A stretch of DNA of 14,103 nucleotides from Candidatus Aegiribacteria sp. (GTDB lineage: Bacteria > Fermentibacterota > Fermentibacteria > Fermentibacterales > JCC-6), in NCBI GenBank assembly GCA_030638185.1, contig DAOWFD010000251.1, positions 1 to 14,103 on the forward strand, in the 5' to 3' direction. The notes below the pieces were generated by a model, which was given only the letters and a program-made list of their open reading frames with translations, was not told where the DNA came from and made no database searches. Position 1 is the stretch's first letter. Each line of letters opens with the position of its first letter. The translations under genes and the position numbers were made by a program. Below, one piece after another: positions 1-7,748 of this stretch.

Positions 1-808
1 AACCCCATCCATTCTCGGTGACACTTGTCTCAAATTCGAGATTTGTGCGGGTTTCGTACCGCAGAGCGATGTTCAAGTTTTCAACTGGTACAACATCAAC
101 GCTTATGATCCCGTTTAAACCGCTTGCAGTCTTCTCAACGTCCAGATTTCTGCTGGATGTACCCACGGGTACTGGCATTCCCGCCATGAAGATCGTGAAG
201 TCAGCCTGACCTTCGTATACTTTCTTGGCTGAGGTATAACGACAGGCAAATGCAAAGGAAAACATATCGCTTGCAGCATAGGAAGCGCCGATTGTACCTG
301 CGAGATACTGTGAAGATGGCTTTATACTGCCCTCATTCATCAGTGCAAAAAAGGTGGTATCGCCGTGTACAACAATTTGGTAAACGGTCTCGATGAGGGG
401 CATCGCATAAACTCCATCCTTGTAATTCAGGGATCCCCCTCCACCGGGAACTGTAAAGGCACCGAAAACAGCCCAGTCGCCTGTTCTGTACACTGCGTAC
501 AGGTCAGGATAGAGCAGAGTGGGGTCGGTTGATTCGTACGTTTCCACTGAGGTGGTATCCCAGAAGGGAATTGCTTCAATGGAGTAATCCTTCAGGAAAA
601 ATTCGTTGCCGAAACTGATATGGAAACCTTCATCCAGAAACACCAGGCCAGCCGGGTTGTAACTTACCAGATCCGCGCCGTCAGTAGCGGGATTACGCGC
701 GAAATTTCTGAAGTAGTTAACACTTCTGTTTGTAAGATAGTCGATATTACCTCCGTGGGTAATTCCAACACAGAGTGTTACAAGAAGTAAAGTTACTAAG
801 ATTTTCAT
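1..808 (-). CDS. FadL/OmpP1-type outer-membrane transport protein (partial, C-terminus off the window)
   Basis: The reading frame opens at ATG 808 and stays open to the window edge, so about 269 N-terminal residues are present and the C-terminus is missing. The start is set by AAGGAGGG four bases upstream. A hydrophobic signal peptide (MKILVTLLLVTLCVG) is followed by a stretch with the NPAG motif (YNPAGLVFL, about residues 50-58), which is typical of the FadL/OmpP1/TodX family, and then by alternating beta-strand-like sequence. Members of that family are outer-membrane beta-barrels that move hydrophobic compounds such as long-chain fatty acids. Family assignment rests on the NPAG region, the signal peptide and the strand pattern; the substrate cannot be inferred. 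The gene is divergent from the secreted protein that starts at 1248. Confidence 0.75.
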   Translation of the reverse strand, partial: MKILVTLLLVTLCVGITHGGNIDYLTNRSVNYFRNFARNPATDGADLVSYNPAGLVFLDEGFHISFGNEFFLKDYSIEAIPFWDTTSVETYESTDPTLLYPDLYAVYRTGDWAVFGAFTVPGGGGSLNYKDGVYAMPLIETVYQIVVHGDTTFFALMNEGSIKPSSQYLAGTIGASYAASDMFSFAFACRYTSAKKVYEGQADFTIFMAGMPVPVGTSSRNLDVEKTASGLNGIISVDVVPVENLNIALRYETRTNLEFETSVTENGWG

Positions 809-832
809 ATGTCCCTCCTTGAATTGTATCGG

Positions 833-855
833 CAGCCATCTGGCACGAATGGCTG
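833..855 (-). promoter_or_regulatory. 5'-UTR stem-loop upstream of the FadL-like gene
   Basis: CAGCCAT (833-839) and ATGGCTG (849-855) form a perfect 7-bp stem with a 9-nt loop. In the leader of the FadL-like transcript it lies about 12 nt before the Shine-Dalgarno. It has no U-tract, so it is not an obvious terminator. A role in mRNA stability or translation is possible but unproven. Confidence 0.35.
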
Positions 856-987
856 TCATTCTGATTATTAATGAAATTATTAAAAGAGTTAGAGGCTTCG
901 TCCAGCTTTGCAGGCAACATATTCTGAAAAAATGTAATTACAACGCCCGGAAAGGTAAAAAGAGCCTTCAGATCAGGATGCAATATT

Positions 988-1019
988 CTCCGGCGGTCCA
1001 CACTGGACAATTTTCGAAC
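988..1019. repeat. Imperfect intergenic repeat, copy A
   Basis: This copy matches copy B (1106-1137) at about 26 of 32 positions; both share GGCGG near the left end and TCGAAC at the right end. It contains GTCCA-CAC-TGGAC (996-1008), a small perfect hairpin. On the minus strand it resembles a degenerate tRNA 3' end (GTTCGA ... GGACCGCC), but with 5 nt more between the two blocks than in the tRNA-Asp of this window. Confidence 0.5.
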
Positions 1020-1105
1020 GTTTCTATTAAATCCTCAGAAGAGATCCCAGACCTTCTCGAACCCCAAAAAGCAAAAATCGCAAGGCACACTGCCCTGCGG
1101 TAACT

Positions 1106-1137
1106 CTCTGGCGGGCCACAATAGACAGTTATCGAAC
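1106..1137. repeat. Imperfect intergenic repeat, copy B
   Basis: This is the second copy, offset 118 nt from copy A and in the same orientation. The internal hairpin of copy A is degenerate here. Its flank shares CTCTCTGGCGG with the sequence at the 3' end of tRNA-Asp (2665-2674). Confidence 0.5.
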
Positions 1138-1163
1138 ATATATTAATACATTTCGATGTGCTC

Positions 1164-1192
1164 TTGACTTTACTGCATTTAGATGGAATAGT
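1164..1192 (+). promoter_or_regulatory. Likely promoter for the secreted T9SS-tail protein
   Basis: TTGACT (1164-1169, 5 of 6 matches to the -35 consensus), a 17-nt spacer, and AATAGT (1187-1192, 4 of 6 matches to the -10 consensus). Transcription would start near 1199, giving a leader of about 50 nt that contains the AGGAGG site. Confidence 0.5.
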
Positions 1193-1247
1193 GAATTCAA
1201 AGGAATTCCTTATATAGTTTGAATCCTGTACAACTAGGAGGATACGT

Positions 1248-2645
1248 ATGAATATTCTGCTATTAGCGCTGATCTCGTGGACCACACCACAACAGATAGA
1301 CATGCTGGCTATAGAAGATACGCTATTCATTGTGATGGAAGAATCATATCAGACAACACTATACAGGTACGAATCCACCACACTGATCACCGAAGCTGAT
1401 CTGGGAAACAATACCAACGTGAGCATAGGTTATTCAAGTAATGTTGATGATCAGATTATACTGGTGGCGTGCAGCGATGCATATTTCAAAGGTGATCATG
1501 ACACTCTTTATGCATTTAATCCTGACGACCTATCACTGATTTGGAAAACCGGTGATTTGCCTTCCCTGGGATCTGAACCGCCGTTTGAAGCACGATTTAT
1601 TGAAAGGTGGTTCTCTGAGCCATATCTTCCAAGGCTTATATCTTACTACTGCACGCATGTAACCGATGGCGATGATCAGTGGATATTCTCCTGTGCTTTC
1701 GACCCCGATATATATCCAGTTATTTGGGAAGATAGTCTTTACCTGGATAGCGACATTCAGGGTTACTTAGACGATCTATTCTTCGGTCCGGTTAAAATTC
1801 CTGATGAGCCGGTTATAACATCGCTTGTTAACAATGTGTCTCCTCCTATTGGAGCACCAAGTGGGTGGCCAAGTGACTGGTGGGTTGAGATTCATGTTCA
1901 TGAGGTAGAGGCGGACTCGTTGATGCGAGTGCTTCATGTTGGTGGCGGCCAATACGTGGAAACTCCTTTCTATCCCCGCGGATACTGTCTGGGAAGCTGC
2001 AGCAGTCATGCTGTGCTGTTATGGTCTGATACTACAGGAACCGTATACTCTACAAAGGTCGCGGGTTCACCGCTCGAGATCATCTCATCCGAAACTGTGG
2101 GCTTCACTCTTCCCACTGATTACAGCGCTATCGCTGCTTCATGCAATCCCAGCGACTCCGGTATACTGATGTGCTACTATAGGGACGGTTACATATATGC
2201 AAGGTATATGGAAGATTCATGGTTCCCATATGAGCATCAGGTCGCACCCGCAACTTCTGTTTACGCTGGTAACCTTACTGTAAGCGGAACTTCTGACGGT
2301 TACTGGATAGCCTGGATCAATAGCAGCAGGTCTCCAGATATCGCATGGATTGACCGGGAAACACTGACAGGGATTTCAAACGGCCAATCAGGTACGATTG
2401 GCAATTTTAGCCTGATCACTGCACCAAATCCATTCTGCGGAATACTCGAAGTCACTGTAAATTCAGGTGAGATTCCTGTCCGCATCGACATTTACGATAC
2501 TTCAGGTCATCGCGTACATTCAGGAAGTACTGATGCCAGCGGGCATTTCACCTGGGATGCCCAAAGCATACCTGTGGGTGTGTACCTCATCCGGGCAATT
2601 CATGATACTGAGTTTGTTGACAGTAAAGTATTGTTGATCAGATAA
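1248..2645 (+). CDS. Secreted beta-rich protein with T9SS-type C-terminal sorting domain
   Basis: A 465-residue protein. AGGAGG (1236-1241) lies 6 nt before the ATG. The N-terminus is short and hydrophobic (MNILLLALISW), consistent with a minimal signal peptide. The body (about 17-370) is a run of strand-rich segments with aromatic residues and a PQQ/propeller-like phrase (DTLYAFNPDDLSLIWKTGD, about 85-103), suggesting a beta-propeller; no catalytic motif is visible. Residues about 388-465 form a typical type IX secretion / FlgD-like tail: APNPF, then IDIYDTSGHRV, then VGVYLIRAI, ending in VLLIR. That tail normally directs export to, or attachment at, the cell surface in FCB bacteria. The function of the body is unknown. 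It is a monocistronic gene converging on tRNA-Asp. Confidence 0.8.
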   Translation: MNILLLALISWTTPQQIDMLAIEDTLFIVMEESYQTTLYRYESTTLITEADLGNNTNVSIGYSSNVDDQIILVACSDAYFKGDHDTLYAFNPDDLSLIWKTGDLPSLGSEPPFEARFIERWFSEPYLPRLISYYCTHVTDGDDQWIFSCAFDPDIYPVIWEDSLYLDSDIQGYLDDLFFGPVKIPDEPVITSLVNNVSPPIGAPSGWPSDWWVEIHVHEVEADSLMRVLHVGGGQYVETPFYPRGYCLGSCSSHAVLLWSDTTGTVYSTKVAGSPLEIISSETVGFTLPTDYSAIAASCNPSDSGILMCYYRDGYIYARYMEDSWFPYEHQVAPATSVYAGNLTVSGTSDGYWIAWINSSRSPDIAWIDRETLTGISNGQSGTIGNFSLITAPNPFCGILEVTVNSGEIPVRIDIYDTSGHRVHSGSTDASGHFTWDAQSIPVGVYLIRAIHDTEFVDSKVLLIR

Positions 2646-2668
2646 TTACGTGCCGGCCCCATTCTCTC

Positions 2669-2745
2669 TGGCGGTCCGGACGAGACTCGAACTCGCAACT
2701 TCCGGCGTGACAGGCCGGTGCTCTAGCCAATTGAACTACCGGACC
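2669..2745 (-). tRNA. tRNA-Asp (anticodon GUC)
   Basis: A 77-nt cloverleaf with acceptor stem GGTCCGG/CCGGACC, T8-A9, D arm GTTC/GAGC, anticodon stem CCGGC/GCCGG with loop CTGTCAC (anticodon GTC), and T arm GCGAG-TTCGAGT-CTCGT with one G-U pair. The discriminator is G73 and the CCA end is encoded. Everything fits tRNA-Asp. Confidence 0.96.
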
Positions 2746-2763
2746 GCTCAGAGTAGGGAATGA

Positions 2764-2791
2764 AATATCGGAGATTCGGGATAAATGTCAA
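2764..2791 (-). promoter_or_regulatory. Promoter of tRNA-Asp
   Basis: On the minus strand, a perfect -35 TTGACA (2791-2786), a 16-nt spacer and GATATT (2769-2764, 4 of 6). The predicted transcription start is about 12 nt before the mature tRNA 5' end. Confidence 0.55.
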
Positions 2792-2897
2792 GGTTGCCTG
2801 TTTCAGAAGATGTTTACTCGGAACAATTCACAGGTATGTTCGTATAGTATGTTGATAGAACGGACTATTCATTTGAGACAAATGACGGGAGACTAAA

Positions 2898-3521
2898 TTG
2901 AGACTGACAGGTGCAATCCTTATAGTCCTTGTGGGTATCGGTCTTGCAGACATGATCGAGATCGGTTCTGCGACATTTCCATCGAATCTACCATGGTGTG
3001 GTCCTTGAGAACCTGATGCCCGCTACCAGGTGGTAGTGCTCGCAAGCGATATAGGAAACGCAATAGAAATAGAGAGCTTCTCGTGGAAAAGGCATGTTTC
3101 AGGAGATCCCCAGGGTACCTACTATGATCTGAAGATCTACATGGGGCTAGGCAGCAGTAGTGAGCTGGGGCTGAACTTTGATGATAACTATATAGGTGGC
3201 ACAAGGATTCTTGTATTGAGTTCATCTTACTACACCACGACTTCTGTGGGACCCAACGAATGGTTTGATGTCACATTTGATACTCCTTTCTGGTACAACG
3301 GAGAGGACAATCTAATAATCGAGATCGAATGGTCGTCTGCAGCCGGCAGTGATGCTCTTTACACATGGCACTGGAATGGGGGATCAAACAGATGTGTTTT
3401 CGGGCGTTACGGTACCTCAACAGCACTTTTACATAGTTCCAATGTTCCAAATATACGCCTTAACGGTACGCTTTCTCTCTCGAGTTCAACCTTTGCCCAG
3501 ATCAAATCAGCCTTCATTTAG
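2898..3521 (+). CDS. Small exported beta-sandwich protein crossed by one in-frame UGA (recoded codon or interrupted gene)
   Basis: The best start is TTG 2898, 6 nt after GGGAG (2887-2891). It gives a clean signal peptide (RLTGAILIVLVGIGLAD). The frame then runs to TAG at 3519-3521 (207 codons), broken only by TGA at 3006-3008 (codon 37), in the local context WCGP-UGA-EPDARYQ. The sequence after the UGA still reads like coding DNA: 170 open codons, strand-rich with many aromatic residues, and similar in style to secreted FCB beta-sandwich proteins. The next in-frame start, GTG 3030, has no ribosome site and would lose the signal peptide. A TATAGT -10-like box lies at 2843-2848, without a good -35. 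There is no T9SS tail. Possible explanations are a selenocysteine-type recoded UGA, a recent nonsense mutation (for example TGG to TGA), or an assembly error. The function is not recognised. Confidence 0.55.
3021..3038 (+). promoter_or_regulatory. Stem-loop downstream of the in-frame UGA (bSECIS-like candidate)
   Basis: CGCTACC (3021-3027) pairs with GGTAGTG (3032-3038), six Watson-Crick pairs and one G-U, closing the 4-nt loop AGGT. The loop starts 19 nt after the UGA and has G at its second position. From memory, bacterial SECIS elements have a stem with a G among the first loop bases, roughly 16-37 nt after the UGA, so the geometry fits. Short stems like this also arise by chance. Confidence 0.3.
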
Positions 3522-3534
3522 AGATGATTACATA

Positions 3535-3570
3535 ACCGACCGCCCCTTGGCTGGAGCGGCCGGTTTCTCT
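3535..3570 (+). terminator. Rho-independent terminator after the UGA-containing gene
   Basis: A 12-nt arm (3535-3546) pairs with 3553-3564 with two mismatches. It is GC-rich, the loop is TTGGCT, and the T-rich stretch TTCTCT follows. It starts 13 nt after the TAG stop at 3521, which supports the view that the frame ending there is, or recently was, a real transcribed gene. Confidence 0.8.
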
Positions 3571-3626
3571 ATTATTCATTAAATTACCGTTCCCACTGTA
3601 AATAAGGGTTTGGAAAGACGATATAG

Positions 3627-5132
3627 ATGAATATCTCCGTTATTCTATTTTTCATGATGAGTTCAGTTCTGCTGGCATCCTGTCCCCTTGGTTTCCCCCC
3701 GGAGGAAGCCTGTCATGAAGACAGCCCTTCGTGCATCCTTTTCACAGATGAGGACGGAGACTCTCTTTGCGACAACCCCGGCCCCCAATCTGCTGCAGGC
3801 TCAGAACAGTCAGAAGAATCTTTCACTAACACATCCGAGACTGTTTCAGACAGTCTGGATACTGAATCCGTATCTGACTCGGACAGTCTGCCGGAAGATA
3901 CCGTGGATGAAATCCCCCTGCCGGGTGACAGTGTTTTCACGGAGGTCCCTGCCGACAGTGTGATCTGGACAACCGAATCGTCATCGACGGAAAGTTCAGA
4001 ATATGGGGATACTGTCGAGGAATTCACCTATTCATCAACATTTACCGAGGAAATACAGATTGAGCTCTCGCGGGATTCCGTATTCATCGATACGGTAACA
4101 CTTGAGGAGACAAGCGCCCCCGTCTTAACATGCCCCCTGGGATATTCACCGGAGCAGGCCTGTCCTGAGGACAGTCCTTTCTGCGCTTTTTTCACTGATA
4201 TCGACGCTGATTTATACTGTGACAATCCCGTAGCACTACCTGACTCTTCCACTACAGCCAGCGATAAAGTAACAGGGAGGACGTACGGTCCCGTGCCTCA
4301 TGCGAGCGGATGTCCCCTGGGACTTCCGCCGGAAGCTGCCTGCCCATCACCCGACGCCCCGCTCTGTCCCCATTACAAGGGCTGGAACGGCTGCATAAAC
4401 CCGGGCGGGGGAGGAATTCGTAGAACTATGATCGTACTGATAACCACTGCTGTTCTTCTGCCCGCTGCTACGATCCTGAAAAGACATTTCTGTGGACGAA
4501 AAAAGAAGGACAGGCGTAAACGCAAAATTGCTCATATCACAGTTCAGACAGTATCCATTATAGTGCTCGGTTTCCTGGTACAGGGGTGCTTCTGCCCCCT
4601 GGGTGTAGTACAGTATGCCCTGCTTCCCGGCGGATTGATTTTCCTGGGGAGTATCGGCATTGGTGTTCTAATTCTCCCGATGCTATGGAGCGCGTTTTTC
4701 GACAGGGTTTACTGTGGGTGGGTCTGTCCGTTCGGAGCTCTCCAGGATCTACTTGGGAAGCTTCATGTTCCCAGACCTCCGAAATTTCCTCATAAAGTGC
4801 ATGTAATTCTTTCAGGTTTCCGGTACATGCTTGCAATTATGTTCTTCGGTTTCATTGTTCTTTTAAGCAGCGGTCAATTTGAATCTTCAACCCCGACTGC
4901 ATTTTTCTGCAAGTTCGATCCTTTTCACACAATCTTTTCTTTTTTCATTGTGGGATCCTTCGTCGGCGGAATTACGGCAATGTCTATTCTGGTTTTCTTC
5001 CCCAGGTTCTTCTGCAAGTACTTCTGCTTTTACGGTGCCATCCTCAGTTTTCTTGGCAGAATAGGCCTCTGGAAACGGTTTACGCGGAAGCACACATCCG
5101 TTGATACCAGAAAAACGACACAGGAACAATAG
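3627..5132 (+). CDS. NapH-like Fe-S membrane protein with three extracytoplasmic Cys/Asp repeats
   Basis: A 501-residue protein with a signal peptide ending in LLASC (Cys19, a possible lipobox). Three repeats follow: 19-51, 169-201 and 229-259. Each starts CPLG(F/Y/L) and has four Cys (19/29/36/48; 169/179/186/198; 229/239/247/256). The first two carry an Asp-rich segment of the form TDxDxDxxCDNP, resembling Ca-binding thrombospondin-3-type motifs. An acidic Ser/Thr-rich linker occupies 52-165. The C-terminal half has about five membrane segments and the NapH/polyferredoxin signatures CFCPLG (321-326), YCGWVCPFG (362-370) and CKYFCFYG (463-470). NapH-like proteins relay electrons across the inner membrane. 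The usual C-terminal cytoplasmic ferredoxin domain is absent. A weak ribosome site, GGAAAG, lies 9 nt before the ATG. The partner is unknown; the ferredoxins at 11955-13729 are candidates. Confidence 0.78.
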   Translation: MNISVILFFMMSSVLLASCPLGFPPEEACHEDSPSCILFTDEDGDSLCDNPGPQSAAGSEQSEESFTNTSETVSDSLDTESVSDSDSLPEDTVDEIPLPGDSVFTEVPADSVIWTTESSSTESSEYGDTVEEFTYSSTFTEEIQIELSRDSVFIDTVTLEETSAPVLTCPLGYSPEQACPEDSPFCAFFTDIDADLYCDNPVALPDSSTTASDKVTGRTYGPVPHASGCPLGLPPEAACPSPDAPLCPHYKGWNGCINPGGGGIRRTMIVLITTAVLLPAATILKRHFCGRKKKDRRKRKIAHITVQTVSIIVLGFLVQGCFCPLGVVQYALLPGGLIFLGSIGIGVLILPMLWSAFFDRVYCGWVCPFGALQDLLGKLHVPRPPKFPHKVHVILSGFRYMLAIMFFGFIVLLSSGQFESSTPTAFFCKFDPFHTIFSFFIVGSFVGGITAMSILVFFPRFFCKYFCFYGAILSFLGRIGLWKRFTRKHTSVDTRKTTQEQ

Positions 5133-5215
5133 AGCCCCCCTTGACCTGACCCGGTTGCAATGTGCAGATAATCAGTATTAGTAACGGGGAAACAATCAAA
5201 TAAAAGGGGAGAATC

Positions 5216-6934
5216 GTGGCTGCCATTAGAGAAACCTGGAACAGTAGGACTGCCTTCGTACTTGCTGCCATAGGGTCTGCCATCGGCCTTGGCAATATCT
5301 GGCGTTTTCCGTACGTCACATACGAAAACGGTGGAGGTGCTTTTTTAGTTGCCTATTTCATCTGTCTTTTCCTGGCGGGGATTCCTCTGCTGATGCTTGA
5401 ATTCAGTATAGGTCACAAATTTCATCAGGCCGCACCCGGTTCCTTTAAAAAAATCAATCCCAGGCTGGAGTGGTTCGGCTGGTTCGCTGCGGGTGTGGGA
5501 TTTATCATCGTCACCTACTACGCCATTATCATGGCATGGAGCATGAACTATACCTACGAAGCCGCAACTCTGGGGTGGGAGCAGGAAGAGGGTAAATACG
5601 CCGATATCCAGTATGCTATAGCGGAGACGGATCTTGAAGACATGGGGGTACTCACCGAGATCCCTGATTCCCTTCTGGGAAGAGGCTTTGTGTCTCCTGT
5701 GTCCGCTGATCAAAGTATTGTATGTGATGATCCGGAAGATCCTGAAGGGTACGGAACCATTCTGGTGGCCTTCGGCGGACATCTGTATGGTTTCAACAGT
5801 GTGGACGAAGCAAATACTTTCATGGGTTCTCCCGGTGATTTCTTCTTCAACGATTTCCTGGGAGTGACTTCCTCTCCATGGGATATGGGTGAGTTCAAAT
5901 GGCCGCTTTTCATAGGGTTCACTCTGACATGGATATGTATAGTAGCATCTGTTTGGAAGGGCACCAAGACCGTAAGCAAGGTTGTGTATTTTACGGTGCT
6001 GATTCCCTGGGGACTGCTTCTGCTATTCGTGATACGAGGCCTGACCCTTTCAGGCGCAGGCTCGGGGATTGAGTACTACCTGACGCCGGTCTGGTCAAAG
6101 TTGATGAACGCGAAGATCTGGCTTGCGGCCATCTCTCAGGTATTCTTCAGCCTGAGTGTTGGCTTCGCTATAATGATCGCGTACGGCAGCTTCCTGCCGA
6201 AAAAGACCAACATAGCCGCAAACGCCATGATAATAGGAGTGGCCGATGCGCTCACTGCCTTTTTCGGTGGTCTTGCCGTATTCTCAGCACTGGGTCACCA
6301 CGCTTCATCCCTTGGTGTACCCGTTTCCCAGGTGGTATCATCCGGGCCCGGGCTTGCATTCGTGGCCTATCCTCACATTATCACCACCCTCCCCGCAGCA
6401 AGGATCTTCGGGGTTCTGTTCTTCCTGATGCTTCTGACCCTTGCAGTGGATTCAGCCTTCAGCCTGCTGGAAGCTGTCACCGCTTCAGTCAAAGACAAGT
6501 GGAAAACCTCGCACAGAAAATCGAACCTTATTGTCGGCGGCATCGCTTTCCTGCTGGGGCTTCCAATGCTTACCGGCATGGGAATCCACATACTTGATAT
6601 CACCGATCACTTCATGAACAGCTTCGGACTTACACTGGTGGTTCTCGGTGAAGTCCTTATAATCGGATGGGGTACCGGGGCTGAGGAGCAAAGACATTAC
6701 ATCAACAAGAATTCAAGTTTCAACATAGGCATATGGTGGAATATCTGTATTAGATGGATAATTCCAATGGGAATACTCTGGATGATATTCAGTGAGATTC
6801 AGCAAAGAACAGTTCCCTACGGCAGTTTCGGCATTAGATCACAGGAATTCGTGTTCGGCTGGCTCCTTATCATTCTCCTGCCGATAATCAGTGATCTGCT
6901 TGCTAACTCCAAAGGAACGAGTGAAGTGGAGTAG
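5216..6934 (+). CDS. Sodium:neurotransmitter symporter family (NSS/SNF) transporter
   Basis: A 572-residue polytopic protein with GTG start, preceded by AGGGGAG about 5 nt upstream. TM1 has the NSS hallmark: N9, then GLGNIWRFPY (24-33), then ENGGGAFL (37-44) leading into TM2. TM6-TM7 (about 306-355) match the family pattern (SQVFFSLSVGF), and the TM8 segment LAVDSAFSLLEA (409-420) lies where the LeuT-fold Na2 site is found. Such proteins co-transport amino acids or related amines with Na+ across the inner membrane. The loop between TM3 and TM4 (about 115-225) is roughly 110 residues, much longer than I recall for LeuT. The substrate cannot be read from sequence. The methyltransferase follows after 13 nt, so the two are probably cotranscribed. 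Confidence 0.9.
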   Translation: MAAIRETWNSRTAFVLAAIGSAIGLGNIWRFPYVTYENGGGAFLVAYFICLFLAGIPLLMLEFSIGHKFHQAAPGSFKKINPRLEWFGWFAAGVGFIIVTYYAIIMAWSMNYTYEAATLGWEQEEGKYADIQYAIAETDLEDMGVLTEIPDSLLGRGFVSPVSADQSIVCDDPEDPEGYGTILVAFGGHLYGFNSVDEANTFMGSPGDFFFNDFLGVTSSPWDMGEFKWPLFIGFTLTWICIVASVWKGTKTVSKVVYFTVLIPWGLLLLFVIRGLTLSGAGSGIEYYLTPVWSKLMNAKIWLAAISQVFFSLSVGFAIMIAYGSFLPKKTNIAANAMIIGVADALTAFFGGLAVFSALGHHASSLGVPVSQVVSSGPGLAFVAYPHIITTLPAARIFGVLFFLMLLTLAVDSAFSLLEAVTASVKDKWKTSHRKSNLIVGGIAFLLGLPMLTGMGIHILDITDHFMNSFGLTLVVLGEVLIIGWGTGAEEQRHYINKNSSFNIGIWWNICIRWIIPMGILWMIFSEIQQRTVPYGSFGIRSQEFVFGWLLIILLPIISDLLANSKGTSEVE

Positions 6935-6947
6935 AAAGAGTATTCAT

Positions 6948-7748
6948 ATGAAAAGGTTCTTCAGAGCGGAGAATGGGAACAGAGTCTACTGGGATGAGCT
7001 TGCGGTAGTACATGCCGAATCCGCCGACTATGAGGAGCTTATCAAAGGCGGGCATGTAATGGACCGCATCCAGACCGGTGAAGTCGGAGAAGTTCAGAAC
7101 AGGTCTCTACTCCACCTTCAGTGCCACATAGGAACCGATACCCTCTCGTGGGCAAGGCTGGGAGCAGAAGTAACAGGAGTTGACTTCTCCCCTGTCTCCC
7201 TCCAAGTAGCAGAGACTATCGCAAGGAAGGCAGGTCTTAACGCCAAGTTCATCGAATCAAGCATTTACGACTTGCCTAACAAGCTGAAAGAATCCTTCGA
7301 TATCGTCTACACATCCATCGGGGTTCTCTGCTGGCTGTCAGACCTGAAGGCATGGGCGGGAATTATCAGAAGATATCTTAAACCCGGTGGTTTCTTCTAT
7401 ATGATGGAATCTCATCCATTCCTGTGTGTATTCGATGATGAATCGGACGGCCTGACTGTGCGTTATCCTTACTTCCACAGGGAAGCTCCATATGAGTGGG
7501 CAGCAGGTTATGAGGATTATTCCAATTCTGATTACAAGGTGAAGTCCCCAACGTGGGAATGGCAATGGTCAATGGGTGATATTCTTAATGCGCTTATCGA
7601 AAATGGCCTGGAAATCAACTTTCTCCACGAACACGCTGTCATCCCCTGGAAGGCTCTGCCATGCATGATCGAGTGTGGTGATGGTTTCTGGAAGCTGCCT
7701 GAAGGGATAGATAACCTGCCGTTGATGTTCAGCCTCCGAGCCTATTAA
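6948..7748 (+). CDS. Class I SAM-dependent methyltransferase
   Basis: A 266-residue protein starting at ATG 6948, 13 nt after the transporter stop. The frame extends further upstream into the transporter gene, but this ATG gives a natural N-terminus (MKRFFRAENGNRVYWDEL) and fits translational coupling. A Rossmann methyltransferase core is visible: motif I LLHLQCHIGTDTL (54-66), acidic motif VTGVDFS (75-81), motif IV-like FDIVYTSIG (117-125) and LKPGGFFY (144-151). This variant, with LQCHIG in place of the common DLGCG, occurs in a family of uncharacterised small-molecule methyltransferases. The C-terminal half is rich in Trp and His and may form the substrate lid. The substrate is unknown. 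The stop codon overlaps that of the convergent zinc-ribbon gene. Confidence 0.85.
   Translation: MKRFFRAENGNRVYWDELAVVHAESADYEELIKGGHVMDRIQTGEVGEVQNRSLLHLQCHIGTDTLSWARLGAEVTGVDFSPVSLQVAETIARKAGLNAKFIESSIYDLPNKLKESFDIVYTSIGVLCWLSDLKAWAGIIRRYLKPGGFFYMMESHPFLCVFDDESDGLTVRYPYFHREAPYEWAAGYEDYSNSDYKVKSPTWEWQWSMGDILNALIENGLEINFLHEHAVIPWKALPCMIECGDGFWKLPEGIDNLPLMFSLRAY

Larger units (their letters stand above)
809..1247. other. Divergent intergenic region with repeats; no credible gene
   Basis: The 439 bp between the FadL-like gene (minus) and the secreted protein (plus) have no ORF with both a ribosome site and protein-like composition. The region holds the leader hairpin at 833-855, two imperfect copies of a 32-nt repeat (988-1019 and 1106-1137), a perfect palindrome AGGAATTCCT (1201-1210), a likely promoter for the plus-strand gene (1164-1192) and its AGGAGG ribosome site (1236-1241). 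Nothing else was recognised. Confidence 0.6.

Noticed and set aside
968..1330. A 120-residue minus-strand frame in the intergenic region
   Set aside because: It has no ribosome site, overlaps the promoter and start of the secreted-protein gene, and runs through the 32-nt repeats; its composition is not convincing as protein.
2990..3010. General reassignment of UGA (as Trp or Gly) to explain the in-frame stop
   Set aside because: At least three clear genes end in TGA (at 11955-11957, 12417-12419 and 12908-12910) exactly at gene junctions, so UGA is a normal stop here.
5141..5172. TTGACC and GATAAT upstream of the NSS symporter as a promoter
   Set aside because: The spacer is 20 nt, too long for an ordinary sigma-70 promoter, and no better pair was found.
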